From: Gloeopeniophorella convolvens
Lineage: Eukaryota; Basidiomycota; Agaricomycetes; Russulales
Direction: 5' to 3'
Length of the DNA stretch: 64,000 nucleotides
Assembly: GCA_022496205.1 (NCBI GenBank)
Contig: WTXD01000022.1
Coordinates: forward strand, 1-64,000
Made by a program: the position numbers and the translations under genes. The notes beneath the pieces were generated by a model. It ran no database searches. It worked only from the letters and a program-made list of their open reading frames with translations, and was not told the DNA's origin. This document shows, one piece after another, positions 1 through 13,160 of this stretch; position 1 is the stretch's first letter; the number at the start of each line of letters is the position of its first letter.

Positions 1-156
1 ATCGCTCAGCAGTATGCAGCATCCTGCAGTGTCCACTGGCCCTTGCATGACCTCGTAGATCTTGTTGAAATTGTGTGACAATGTGATAATGCTCACTGGA
101 ATCTCAAGGGGCGACAACTCGATGCCGAATCCAGTCACCAATCGCCAAGGGTCCAT
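1..156 (-). CDS. possible 5' end of a gene running off the left edge
   Basis: On the minus strand an ATG at 156 opens a frame of 52 codons that reaches the window edge without a stop. It begins MDPWRLVTGFGIELSPLEIP and continues with ordinary-looking protein composition. I do not recognise the family. If real, it would be transcribed divergently from ATG22, and the 1.4 kb between them would hold both promoters. It is short, has no recognisable domain and could be a chance open frame. Confidence 0.3.
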   Translation of the reverse strand, partial: MDPWRLVTGFGIELSPLEIPVSIITLSHNFNKIYEVMQGPVDTAGCCILLSD

Positions 157-1518
157 GGCAAGCCATGGCACCCCGACAACCTCCGGTAATAACCGGGTCT
201 CGTCTCACAGTTTCGATCTCGCAAATACCCGATCTTGCCCGAGCTTGCCTATTGATGAATTCTCGATCCGGAAGATACACGGCCATACCGGGGGCGATAA
301 CCGGACCCGGAAGCCATCCGGGCCGCAAGGGCCCGCAAGAAGTTTCGGGTTTTGGTGATGGTGCGGCGAAGGTCCAGCCCATGAATGTGTGGAGTCGCTT
401 CTCGATCCGCCGCACAGACTGTGTCGCGCGCGACTCGCACTGGGATTTAGATGAACCCGTGTACGGGCTCCCACCCGGCGAAGGCCCTGCGCGCCCGCGT
501 TTCTGTGCGCGTCTGAGCGGCCGCTTGCACTGCGACCCGTGCAAGCAATTGAAACCGAGCTTTGAGCATGGAGCTGTACAACTGGTAGTGTGTAGTCTTC
601 GCCTGGCAGAGGAACCCGGTGTTATGAGCTCATGAGTTGATTTTTTCTAGTATCTAGTGTGCTTATTTCCGTTTCGTGCGAATGGGTTTCGCCCGTTGAC
701 GAACCGGAATAAGGCACTCTTGATGGCACGGATCCCGCTCACCTGACGAGCCAGTGACTGCTCAGTGCTCTCGAGTCTCTTTGTGCTGATCGCCATCTTA
801 TTGTCTTCTCGCACTGTACCCAGTCTGTCATTTCCCCTAGCCCTCGTGGAACTGTACCATTCACTGTGCCTGTCGTATAGTCACCATCGAATCTAACACC
901 GACTCGAGCGCTGATCCTCTCCGCCGAGACCACCGTTCTACTATGTTGGTGATCTGGTCTAGAATCATAATATTGTAGTTTTATCATGAGGAGAAATAAA
1001 GGGTGCCTTCGTTGTTGATATGATACATATGCATGTCGTGTGATGCAGATCGCCCTTTTTCAGGGGCGTTGGTGGTACTGTCGACGCCCGAGTCGGCAGC
1101 TGGACTCGGATACAGGCTGATACAGGTGCCCGGTGCCCGATAGAAGCCGGGCCGCAAGCGCTCGTGGGCTGCCGTACCGTCAGTGCCTCTCCTCCCTGAT
1201 GTTCCGCGGAAGTACTCCTCCCTCTGCTTTCCCCGATTATGACAAGATATCACGCCCAAAAGGCTATCGACAGAATGTCTTCGGTACGCTGATGTCTTGT
1301 CACTGGTCCTCGCCGCGGCAGGGCCACCCGACGCGTACGACCGTGTCGCACCTGCCCGTTGGCGCTTGTTGAAAGATTTAGCGCTCCACACCCTGCAGGG
1401 CAGCTTCTCTTCCACAGCAGCAATCTGTCCTCCAGTATCGGAAGCCGGGCCAACATGCTCCAATTACGGCCAGTAAAAATGCGCAAGCTAACCCCTCTTC
1501 TCTCTCCGTCCTCCCGCC
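157..1518. other. intergenic, upstream of ATG22
   Basis: This stretch lies between the possible left-edge gene and the ATG22 start. Several open frames of 60-160 codons overlap each other on both strands, and none shows a recognisable motif or splice pattern. I see no gene. It presumably carries the ATG22 promoter. Confidence 0.55.
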
Positions 1519-4051
1519 ATGTCGATGCCAGCCGATTCGAAGGACGACAATAAGGACCGCGAGGTACTCGAGGCCACCGTCGATGAGCCAAGTTCCCTGT
1601 CCAAAGTCGTGCTTGGCGAGTGGACGACAACGCGCCGGGAGCTGTGGTGCTTCTATCTTTACTACATCGTGCGCTCCTCTGCTTTCAGCCCCACTTGCGT
1701 TGGCTGATTTTGTTGGCGTGGCGTGCTGGGCAGGGCAACAACGGCCTCTCGGGGTTCAACTTTGGCCCATCACAGTTCCAGAACCTGCTCTTCCTCGCGG
1801 GGACCGACCCCGCGAGTGGGCAGGCCTGTGCAACCGGCACGGACTGTGTATTGCCGTACCTCGGTCGTATGCGGAACGGTGCGCTCCACCCCACTTCTTT
1901 CTCTTGCATCATGGGCTGATATGTGGTGGTACAAACAGTCAACTCAATAGTGCTCCTTACAAACGGCATCAGCTTCGCCCTCCAGGCGGTTCTGCTACTC
2001 GCTGTTGGCGCATGGGCCGATTATGGGCGGTGGAGGTGCGCAGCATTCACGTATCGTGTTCGGAACGGGAGGACCGACGCAGTATGGGTTGACGCAGGCC
2101 GAACATCACTATCTTCTTCACGTTTCTGGCCGTCGGCGTCGCGTTCGCGTGGCTCGGCGTCGAAGATCCTGCGCAGTGGCGCGCAGGCGTGGCGCTATAC
2201 ATCTTGGGTTGTGCGTGCCTCATATTGTCTCGCGCGGTCTCGTCTGAACACTTGTGCACAAAGTGATATCGTACCAGGTGGGCACATATTTCTATGGTTA
2301 TGGGCTCGAGAGTTGACGTGTGCGCGCAGTGCTCGCTGACATTTTGGACCGCCGCATTCCCCGGGCTTGCTCGCAACCTCCCGGAGGTCCAGCACTCCGC
2401 CACCGCGGCAAAACGGGGAGAGAAATCGTCAGCCTCTATCCACCATCCTCTCATGCGGTCGGCTTACCATGGGAGGCGCGCAGGCTAGACGCACACGTCC
2501 AGTTCGAGTCGTTGACACGCAATCGTGTGTCGAACGTGTCGTTCGCGGTGTGCTCGGCGGGCGAGATCATCGTGCTCGCGGTGATGGTCGGCATCCTCAA
2601 GGGCCTCAATTCCGATGCGAGCGTCGAGAACAATACGCATGCGTTCAGCGTGCTTATTGCGTTCTCTGGCGGCGTGTGGTGTACGTCCTCTCTAGCCATC
2701 CTGTGCACCATTGTGGTCTGATGTGCGCTTGGCGATAGTGCTGTGCGCGATCCCCTGGTTTCTGTTTGAAAAGCGCCGCCCGGGACTCTCCTTGCCACCT
2801 GGGACGTCGCTCCTGACGGTGGGGTTCAAGCAAACCTACGTTGCGTTCCGCGAGTGTATGCGGTTGAAGCAGACTTTCTTGTATCTCATATTCTACTTTC
2901 TCATGCGAGTCGTCCTTCCACCCCCGTATCATTCGGTCCTGACCTTCGCTCTTTGACAGGGGCGATGTATTGAATACCACTGTGTAAGGGCCTACTGTAG
3001 CCTGTGCTCGGGGATGCTCACGCTTCGTTGCAGAACTGTATCGGCACGCTTCAGAATAGGTGAGTGCTCCCATCTTTTAGGTTGGTCTTGGGTAACATGT
3101 TTCCAGCGTTGTATCGTATTCGACACAACAACTTACTCTCCTTCTCTTGGTTGGTATCGTCACCCAAGGGCTCGGAATATAGTGAGTATTGAATGGTCTG
3201 CGAAGGAGCTGAACTAACTCCCTTGCAGTATATTCTGGATCGTACAGAAAAAGTTCCATATATCCACGAAGAGAGTACGTTGAATAGCCAGCGCTGGAGA
3301 AAACCTGACCAAGAATACACCTGCAGATGTTAATCTTCAATGTATTTTGGATCCTGGTGCGTGCTCACCTCGTGAACATACCCTCGACACGCCCGTTCAG
3401 ACGCACTTCACCAGATTCTCACCGTATGGGGCCTCATTGGCGTGCACACCGACAAGTTCGGCTTCAAGCACGTCTGGGAGATCTGGTACGTCGTTCTCGC
3501 TCCGCCCCCCTGTAGGTGCGCGACCTGACGCACGATTACGCCGCAAGGTTATACCAGGTCTTCTATGGGTTGATGGTGTGCCCATGGTACGCCTACAGCC
3601 AGACCATGATCAGCGAGGTCTCGCCGCTGCCGCAGATGTGCGCCTAGCCCCAGTTCCCGCCTCCAGCCCAGCTGACATCGGTGTCCCTCGCAGGTTCCTC
3701 TTCTTCGCGCTCTTCTCTGTGGTATGTACGCTCTTTGTTCCAGTCTGGCCTCACTCTTACGATCAATACCTCACTAGATTGGCAAGACATCCGCTTTCAT
3801 TGGCCCGTTCGTCTCTCAGGCGATCATCTCCGCCTCGAACAACAACGACAACATGCCGTTTGCGTTCCTCTTCAGCCTGTGCGTGCGCTCTCCCCACTTG
3901 CTCTGCAGATACTGACGATTGGACGGTCTGCAGGGGAGCGTTCAGCACTGTGTTCTTGGTGTTTGTTGACATGGATAAGAGCCGAGTGGAGTGCGACGAG
4001 TTTATCGCGGCAGAGGCTTCTCGCGAGGCATTTGGGGCAGATAACGCTTAG
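1519..4051 (+). CDS. ATG22: Autophagy-related protein 22 (vacuolar amino-acid effluxer, MFS-type)
   Basis: In yeast Atg22 is a vacuolar membrane transporter that releases amino acids after autophagic breakdown. About 14 exons join into a multi-pass protein with the family landmarks in order: GEWTTTRRELWCFYLYYI leading into GNNGLSGFNFGPSQFQNLL, ADYGRW, FWTAAFPGLARN, WFLFEKRRPG, FLMGDVLNTT, GTLQNSVVSYSTQQL, WGLIGVHTDKFGFKH, PWYAYSQTMISEVSP and GKTSAFIGPFVSQAI. It ends FGADNA at a TAA. The start at 1519 sits just ahead of the conserved GEWTTTRREL block. Exon 1 is 1519-1668, exon 2 is 1734-1866 and exon 5 is only 14 nt (2264-2277). One intron (2905-2959) must use a GC donor to keep FLMGDVLN in frame. 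The gene is convergent with the DUF6535 gene. Confidence 0.93.
2905..2959 (+). other. GC-AG intron in ATG22
   Basis: The exon ends in the codon fragment AT, followed by the donor GCGAGT, and the intron closes with TTTGACAG at 2959. Joining AT to the next G rebuilds the Met of FLMGDVLNTT. No GT donor nearby gives the required phase 2. Its 55-nt length is typical for this window. Confidence 0.7.
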
Positions 4052-4482
4052 AATCTCCTTGCGGTGCGAGGGCTGTGATGTTCGGATCCTTCTGAGTGGC
4101 CGGAAGTTGCTCCTCGCAGCGACGATTGGTGACATGTTGGCAGAGGGATACGACTTTCGCAGACCCTATGAACTAACTTTGGGGATAACTCAGGGGATAC
4201 CACATGCAGGTTATCTCATTCCATGGCGGAGTCACCCAGGTGCCTTGGCACCCCAGTATCGACCATGTTGTAGAATACAAGCACAGAGAGATGAAAGTGC
4301 CGTTGCTTCGAAACGCTGAAGGAATTGACGCAAATTAATCTCGACAATGTCAATGATGCCGTATTTCGCCAGTAAGTAAGTACAGACGTAGGAAGGGGTG
4401 GGACTTGGGTTGGGATGTGCATAGAGCACTGAAAAAACAAGAGTGAGTAGAGTTATCGTGTCCAAAGTTGTCCTCCCGCCAA
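4052..4482. other. convergent intergenic, ATG22 / DUF6535 3' flanks
   Basis: This is the space between two stop codons facing each other. It holds no open frame with a recognisable motif and presumably contains both 3' UTRs. Confidence 0.55.
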
Positions 4483-6616
4483 TCATATATCATGGGAGCG
4501 GGCTTGGCCGAAGCCTAGCTGGGGACATGTGGAGACGATGCGGAAGGTGTTCAAGTGGCTCTCCAACGGGGAATATGAACTCGATGACGAGCCGTGAGTG
4601 TCTTCAGTGCACATGGGGTATGATGTGATTGGCATCCAGACAAACTCGGAGGACGATGTCGAAGCTGAGAATGCGGCTGGGGTAGAGGCTGTTCCTTGAT
4701 GAAGCTTGAGGCACATCGCTGCAAGGTGTGCTAGGACACGCTTGAGAAATTGGTCATCCGACTGCTCGCCTCGGGGCGTGCCTCCGGTCACGATCAGGTT
4801 CCATAGTCTGCAGAACCGGGCCCTAAGTTCAGATGAGGTATTTCGAATGTCGATGCGGGATATTTCCGAGAGGGTGAAGTCAATCGTCGACGCGCTTGTG
4901 CTCCACGGCAGAGTACCGGAGTAGCGTAGCGCTACGTGCTCCACGAAATGCAAGAGGTTGACAAGCTGAATATCCGCGGCGTCCTTGGATTCGAGATACT
5001 CTTGAAGGGTGTGACGAGAGACACCAAAACGTTGCTCGAGAGCGGTTGTACAACTCGACAGCTCGTATGAAAAAGACCAATGGACGGTTCGAGCTGCCAT
5101 GCAGTCCGCCAAAAGGGCGATGTCTTGGTCCGCAGCCTTGCTTAACTCCCCATAAAGACGGAGTTGATCCGAGGCATCCACATACGTGTCTCTCCAGGAG
5201 CCGATGCGCTGTAGCCAAGCGAACGATTTGGCACAAATGTTGAAAGCAGCCTTCACGCAAACTTCGAATCGTTGTTGCTGTGCGGGTTCCGTGGGATGAC
5301 CATGGGATAAAGAGCGATTGATCAGAGACACAGTTGCGAGTAGCAAAGAGCCTCGGTGTGATGAGTCACGGATATTTGTGATCACCACTTCCGGTTTTTC
5401 GACTGATGTTGAACGGAAGAAGTCTGGTATCCCTGCCAAGAACTGCTCCAATTCGTGGTCTTCGTCCAAAGAGTCGTACGTCCATGCGAGCGCTCGGCTA
5501 TCGATATCTGACGATAACCCCATAGCGACCTCCTCGGCTTCTTTGACCATTCCAAGACGCAGACGCCGCTGACAGGTGGCGAGTAACGCATGAGTATTGA
5601 CACCCAGCCTAATCGGCGCCCAACCGTGGTTATGCAAGCTGCGAAGGACAAAGCTAGCGGCACCAAGGACCAACTTGAATGAAGTCATGATGAGGGACCA
5701 CGTTAGACTGGAGAGTGGCGTGTGGTATGGGCTGTCGAGGAATATGACTGGCATGACTGTGATTATCAAGTACAGAGAGGCACAAAGGGCCACCCATGAG
5801 ATAATGACACCAAACACAGCGAGATTGAGGGTGGATAGAAGAATGACCAAGCCCGCGTAGAAAAGGAAGACGGACAAATGCAGGAGTGCGGGGAGTGCTT
5901 CGACGGCCCAGGAGACCCGGAACTTCTCTACGCCTTCGGCATACAACGAGCGAATGCGCGCCCGCTTATACGGTTGGTAACTTGTGTGAATCGAACGGAG
6001 GTATCTCCGGGCCCACTGCTGTACCATAGTGGCAAGGAGAGCGCAGGTAAGGCTGATCACAAGACTGAGGAACAGCAATATGTTCACCCAGACCGCAGTT
6101 GTGGACGGTGCGAATGTGGATGGATCGGACAATGATGGCGGGATCGAAACCGAGGTCCCATCCTCGGCTGCTGATCGCTGGTAAAGATGAGCAAGGTAGA
6201 AGGCCGATGCGTCTTGAGGGTTCAATTGAAGGTTCTGGTATGTGTTCCCTAGGAACGTAGCGACAGCTGCGGAGAACAGACCGGTCTTTGTATGAGAGTC
6301 AGCATGCGGCAACTAGAGAGAGAGGAAAACATACGAAGACAATGATACCGTCAGCATCACCTTTCCAGTTTTCCGTCATCTGCCTATCCACCTCCCCCGC
6401 CCTTTCCAGATACATGGAAAACAGCGCGCCTGAACCATCGCTGAAGTTCTTCTCGGATGGTCCTGTGGATTGGTGGTCCCGTGGGCTTTGTGGTGGAGAG
6501 GGGGCCTCAGCCCTGGTCGACCTTGGCGAGAGAGGTGCTGACTTGATGCTGGGGCTTGTATCCAGGCCTGGAAAAGGACTGGCTACAGTATGATTTCGTC
6601 CAGTGTCTTGATCCAT
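4483..6616 (-). CDS. DUF6535-domain multi-pass membrane protein
   Basis: Two exons (6616-6335 and 6285-4483, intron of 49 nt) give about 694 residues. The N-terminal ~70 residues are Ser/Pro-rich and disordered. The DUF6535 block starts at WKGDADGIIVF, and the intron falls exactly inside the motif, which continues as TGLFSAAVATFLGNTYQNL. Hydrophobic segments follow (VWVNILLFLSLVISLTCALL, LLHLSVFLFYAGLVILLST and VIISWVALCASLYLIITVMP), with the family's MVQQWARRYL between the first two. The remaining ~400 residues are soluble and helix-rich. DUF6535 proteins are abundant in Agaricomycetes and have no established function. The start is the first ATG before the domain; an earlier exon cannot be excluded. 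The last ~50 residues are less certain. Confidence 0.87.
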
Positions 6617-6963
6617 GAGGAGGAGGGGGTCAGCGAGCAGCGGCGAGGCGCAACGTCGAACCCGAGGAGGAATTCCATGTTACAGCCATCAAACCATATA
6701 TCGACCAGCGCTTGCAACTATGGGTTCGCCCCGCCAAGCTCTGACGGCGAATTCACAATGTCTGCAAGAGGACATGGAGGTAAAGGTCATGGTGGTGGTC
6801 GGAGGAGTGTACTCGAACCAGCAATGCGTTGCCAACTCTGAACTAAACCGCATATACTCACGCCTCTCACGCTTTTCCACTTGTTTTCCCACAGCTTATA
6901 TCAACTCGGGAGTCGTCGGGACCCTTGGATCACTCAATTGACGCCTGGGCCACTAGTGCTATT
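6617..6963. other. intergenic between two minus-strand genes
   Basis: This stretch is upstream of the DUF6535 gene and downstream of the alpha/beta-hydrolase. I see no supported gene in it. Confidence 0.55.
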
Positions 6964-8177
6964 TTACTTCCCAGATCGCAGCGCAGCGAGCACAAATGCC
7001 CACAGTGGCGTGAGGCCGAGCGCGTCCATTCCAGCATCATCCCGCGGGTCACAGATCATGTCGAGAAAATGGCCCGCATTGGGAACTAGCTGCCAGAAAA
7101 ACCTGCCCTCCCCACGCGCTTTCAGAGCATCTGCGATGTCCGAGCCGTTCGAAGGCGGGATCAACATATCGTCGGCACCTGCACATCCCAGCCATCCAGT
7201 CGTTAGCGTGAAAAGTGCGGCACCGCCGTGCGACATACCGTGCACGACTGCAGTGGGCGGCCATCTCCCGGGCGGCGCATCGCGCACCTTGAGGCGGGCG
7301 TCCCACGCCGCGGGGGCAGCAGCGTCATCTGGAGCCGCGCGAAGGATCCAGGGAGCCCAGAGGTGCTCCTGAGCCATATACACAACAGCGCGCGAGCGAC
7401 CTGTAAAAATAGGTGGGTGCGCGGCGTAGTCCGTATCCGGTGTGGCGCCAGCAGCCATAGGACCGTCGATATATGGCGCAACGACTGAGCGCGGAATGGG
7501 AGGAATGGGCGGGGCCTGTGGAGAGCATACCGCGTGAGCACGTAGCGTTTGAATATAAAAGAAGGCCTGGACTCACAACACTGAAGTTCTCATCGGAAAG
7601 GTTCGTCATCGGGTACAGCGCCGCAAGAGCGCGCACGCATGCGTGCTGCTCCGAGCCCAGCAGCAGCGTCAGCCATCCCCCTATATGGTCAAACAAGTAG
7701 TTCAGTATATGCTATGGAGGTGCCAGAGGAAGCGGTACAGACCCATAGAGCCACCCGAGAGGGCCACCCGTGTCCCGTCAACCAGATGGCCACGGGAACC
7801 TGCGCTATCAGGCAGCGTCTCGGTGCACCATGCGAGAGCGTCACGCACGTCGGCGAGAGATTCAGGCAGGTAAGCCTGGGGAGCCAAGCGGTAGTTCGCA
7901 CTGACCAGCGCTACGCCATCGCGATCGCAGAAAGCAGGAAGGAACCGTGGGATGTCGGTCGAATCATTCGCTACCAGACCTAGAAAGGCAGTATGCATCG
8001 TCAAAGAACAATCACCTGCAGCGTGTTCATAGGGAAAGTACCTCCACCATGTATGTATAGCATAATTGGCATAGCAGTGGGATGAGGCTGGGAAGAGAGA
8101 TAGACATCCAGCGTGATAGACAGTGTGCCGACCACCTTGAAAATCTCGGTGAACGTGGGTGTGCGGTCTGGTGCCAT
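6964..8177 (-). CDS. Alpha/beta-hydrolase, hormone-sensitive-lipase-like (abhydrolase_3)
   Basis: A putative cytosolic esterase or lipase of 322 residues in five exons: 8177-8042, 7979-7743, 7680-7577, 7515-7239 and 7178-6964. All phases agree. The first exon (MAPDRTPTFTEIFKVVGTLS) carries most of the oxyanion-hole motif, and splicing completes it as YIHGGGLVAND. The nucleophile elbow SGGSMGGWLTLLL is also rebuilt across an intron, with Ser in GGSMG. The acid is in GADDMLIPPSNGSD and the histidine in PNAGHFLD. SANYRLAPQA is the family's typical strand. There is no signal peptide. The ATG at 8177 was chosen because the usual strand (KVVGTLSITLDVYL) follows it immediately; a longer open frame from 8232 is in the wrong register. 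The substrate is unknown. Confidence 0.9.
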
Positions 8178-8635
8178 CAGGTTTATATGTTCTGAGTATC
8201 GGGTGTCTTGCTGTCGACAAAGAGACTTTCATGGTTGACTTTTATACCTTCGACCTCTGAGTTGCAGAACGCCACTTGTGCAGGTACGCATCCCTCTTGA
8301 CTCAAAACAATGGGTGCGATAAGCACCACGAAGTCGAGCAGACACAACAGGTTCCGAGCACCCAGCGTAGCCGATATGTGCCACAAGCACGCAAGAATTT
8401 GTAACTGTTCACGATATATTTGAGTCAGCCGTTTCAGTTTTCAATATTACGGGCGCCTTGTAGAGGCGCTTTCAGACTTGCGCATTGGTTACTGTGATCA
8501 ACGATTGATAAGGGAAACGCATGGCGCTCGGTCGGGTCAAACCCTGCCCGAGGGTAGCCAAACTGGCGCAGAGGCAGCTCGCATTGAGTGGACAGGCGGC
8601 ACCCTCAGATGTGTACGTAGGGCCGCAACTCCGGA
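8178..8635. other. intergenic between hydrolase start and xylanase stop
   Basis: This 458-nt stretch holds the hydrolase promoter and the xylanase 3' flank. No gene is supported. An AT-rich patch lies around 8395-8450. Confidence 0.5.
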
Positions 8636-11266
<2,631 letters not shown>

Positions 11267-12497
11267 ATGTCCAGTACCCAAAAGCATCTCACTGTCTCTC
11301 GACTCGAAGACCTTACACTCGGCGCCTTCAGCAACGTCCAGCCATCGGAGACTTTGGACCATCTCATTCGTTACTTGAGCACATGGAGCGGTAGCGAGTA
11401 CGTTACTGTCGAGTCCGTGTCCCAACCGAGCTGATAGACTGTTGGATACAGCAAGTTGTTCATGGTAACCGTTACTTTCTGTGGACCGAGCAAGGAATGC
11501 TGAAGCAGCACTCAGCTCATCCAGTACGGGGCGAAAGTTCTCATCCCGATCTTGCAAGCGAGGGCACGTCTTCAGCACCGCGCCGGTGTGCGAGCCGAAC
11601 CTACTAGCTCTCTCGCTCCAAAGTTGGCGAAGCTTGCAAGCACTATAAGCGACGCCCGTACATTGTGGGGAATATGGGGTGCGTGCCTCCGTCCGTGTAC
11701 TGAACCTTGCGCTGAGCTAATCAAACGGCCAGGGCTTTTGCCGATTATTCAGTGGCTTATCGCAATGGAGCGCAGTCCGCCACCGACACGCCGCCTTCAC
11801 AGCATCGAGCGCACGCAAGGATGGTCGATGCTCGCCTTCTATCCCCTCCAGCATATTTCCTATTTCCGCACTCACGAGCTCATCCCCAAGACACTTTCGC
11901 TCCCTTCCCTGTTTCAGAAGCCTCGCCAGGTAACCATCAATGACACCGCGATTGGCCTGTGGTCCACACGCCTCTGGGCTGCGTATGTCGTATTGCAGCT
12001 CGTCCACCTGCGCGAGGACCGTATTTTACTTCTCAAGCGGCAACGGGCGCTTAATCGACTGAGCCCGCGGGCGCAGCTCCAGCCGCAGGAGCGTACTGAG
12101 CTTGCTCGTCGGTGGGACGCATGGTACAACGAGTTGGCTGTCAACTTAAGTTTCCTACCGATGACGATCCACTGGTAACGTCTCAGGCTTACCATGGCTT
12201 CGTATTCCTCACTAATCAGGCTACCTCAGGTCGCTTGAGAAAGGGGTCTTCAAGAATGATGTGCGTGCTATTGATTGCCCGGCTGCCTCTTGTGCTAATG
12301 TATACAATCAGATCTGGACCTCGTTGTTTGGCCTGGCAGCTGCGGTAGCGTCGTTCCGCAGCGGATGGAAGGCCACCGCTCAACCTCATCCGACCGAACC
12401 GCCGTCTTTGATCGAGTCTGCTGTGGAAGAACCATTGGCGGCTTCGGAGAAACCGCTTGGATCATCGGGCGATGCGGGAGGTTATGCTGCCCAGTAG
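11267..12497 (+). CDS. PEX11: Peroxisomal membrane proliferation factor PEX11 family
   Basis: Pex11 proteins shape and elongate the peroxisome membrane. Six exons (11267-11397, 11452-11464, 11516-11678, 11733-12174, 12230-12260 and 12312-12497) give 321 residues with all phases consistent. The N-terminal block TLDHLIRYLSTWSGSDKLFM leads into LIQYGAKVLIPIL, the typical Pex11 start. Later come GIWGLLPIIQWLIAMERSPP, STRLWAAYVVLQLVHLREDR and FLPMTIHWSLEKGVFKNDIW. The last hydrophobic segment (TSLFGLAAAVASF) is near the C terminus. The pattern looks closest to the PEX11C/gamma type, but I cannot settle the subtype. Exon 2 is 13 nt (codons for the end of D, then K-L-F-M) and would be missed by most gene finders. 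Confidence 0.9.
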
Positions 12498-13160
12498 CAG
12501 CTTGATAGCGGCGGTGCTTAATCCCAGTAGATGAGATGCTTGTATGCCTTGACTACCCGTGAGCTCAGCTCGAGTAAGTATTTGCTTCAAGATCATCTCG
12601 TGACAAACCTCTTTCTACTCTATGTCAACAACCGGGTTGTGTTTCAAGTGATCCCTCGAACCCTCAGTCAACTCAGAACCCAACAGGTTTGAACATCATG
12701 TACTCCAGAGTCTTGTCCGGCAATGCTCCAGCGACCCCGATCAGTCCAAAAACATGATTCCTTCACCCGTGAACAATCTCCGCCTGCGGGAAGAGAACAA
12801 TATCCGCACAACAACGTTAACATTGCCACCATCGGTATCCGCAGATGGGAACGAAGATCCAGGAGCTGCGTGTACGGCCATTACACCGCCTGCCTGACTT
12901 CAGGCTCTGCTGACCTTGACATGATGTACTCCCAGCAGAACGATGCTGTGGGCGTTCGCACGCCTCCAATCTACTTCGTCCGGTACATGGACATGTGGTC
13001 CCGTGCACTCCCAGGCAGTGGTACATGCCACGCGCACTCTCCACAAGAGTCCCACATTCCGTGAAATGAGCAAGATATCTTCGTCATTAGTCAATACAAT
13101 TAGCCTCCGAGCCTCAGACATGATGGGTATTACAGGTGGCCTGTTTGGTATTAGGTATTC
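12498..13160. other. convergent intergenic, PEX11 / paladin-like 3' flanks
   Basis: Small overlapping open frames appear on both strands (for example 12723-13064 plus and 12900-13121 minus) with no motif. I see no gene. Confidence 0.5.
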
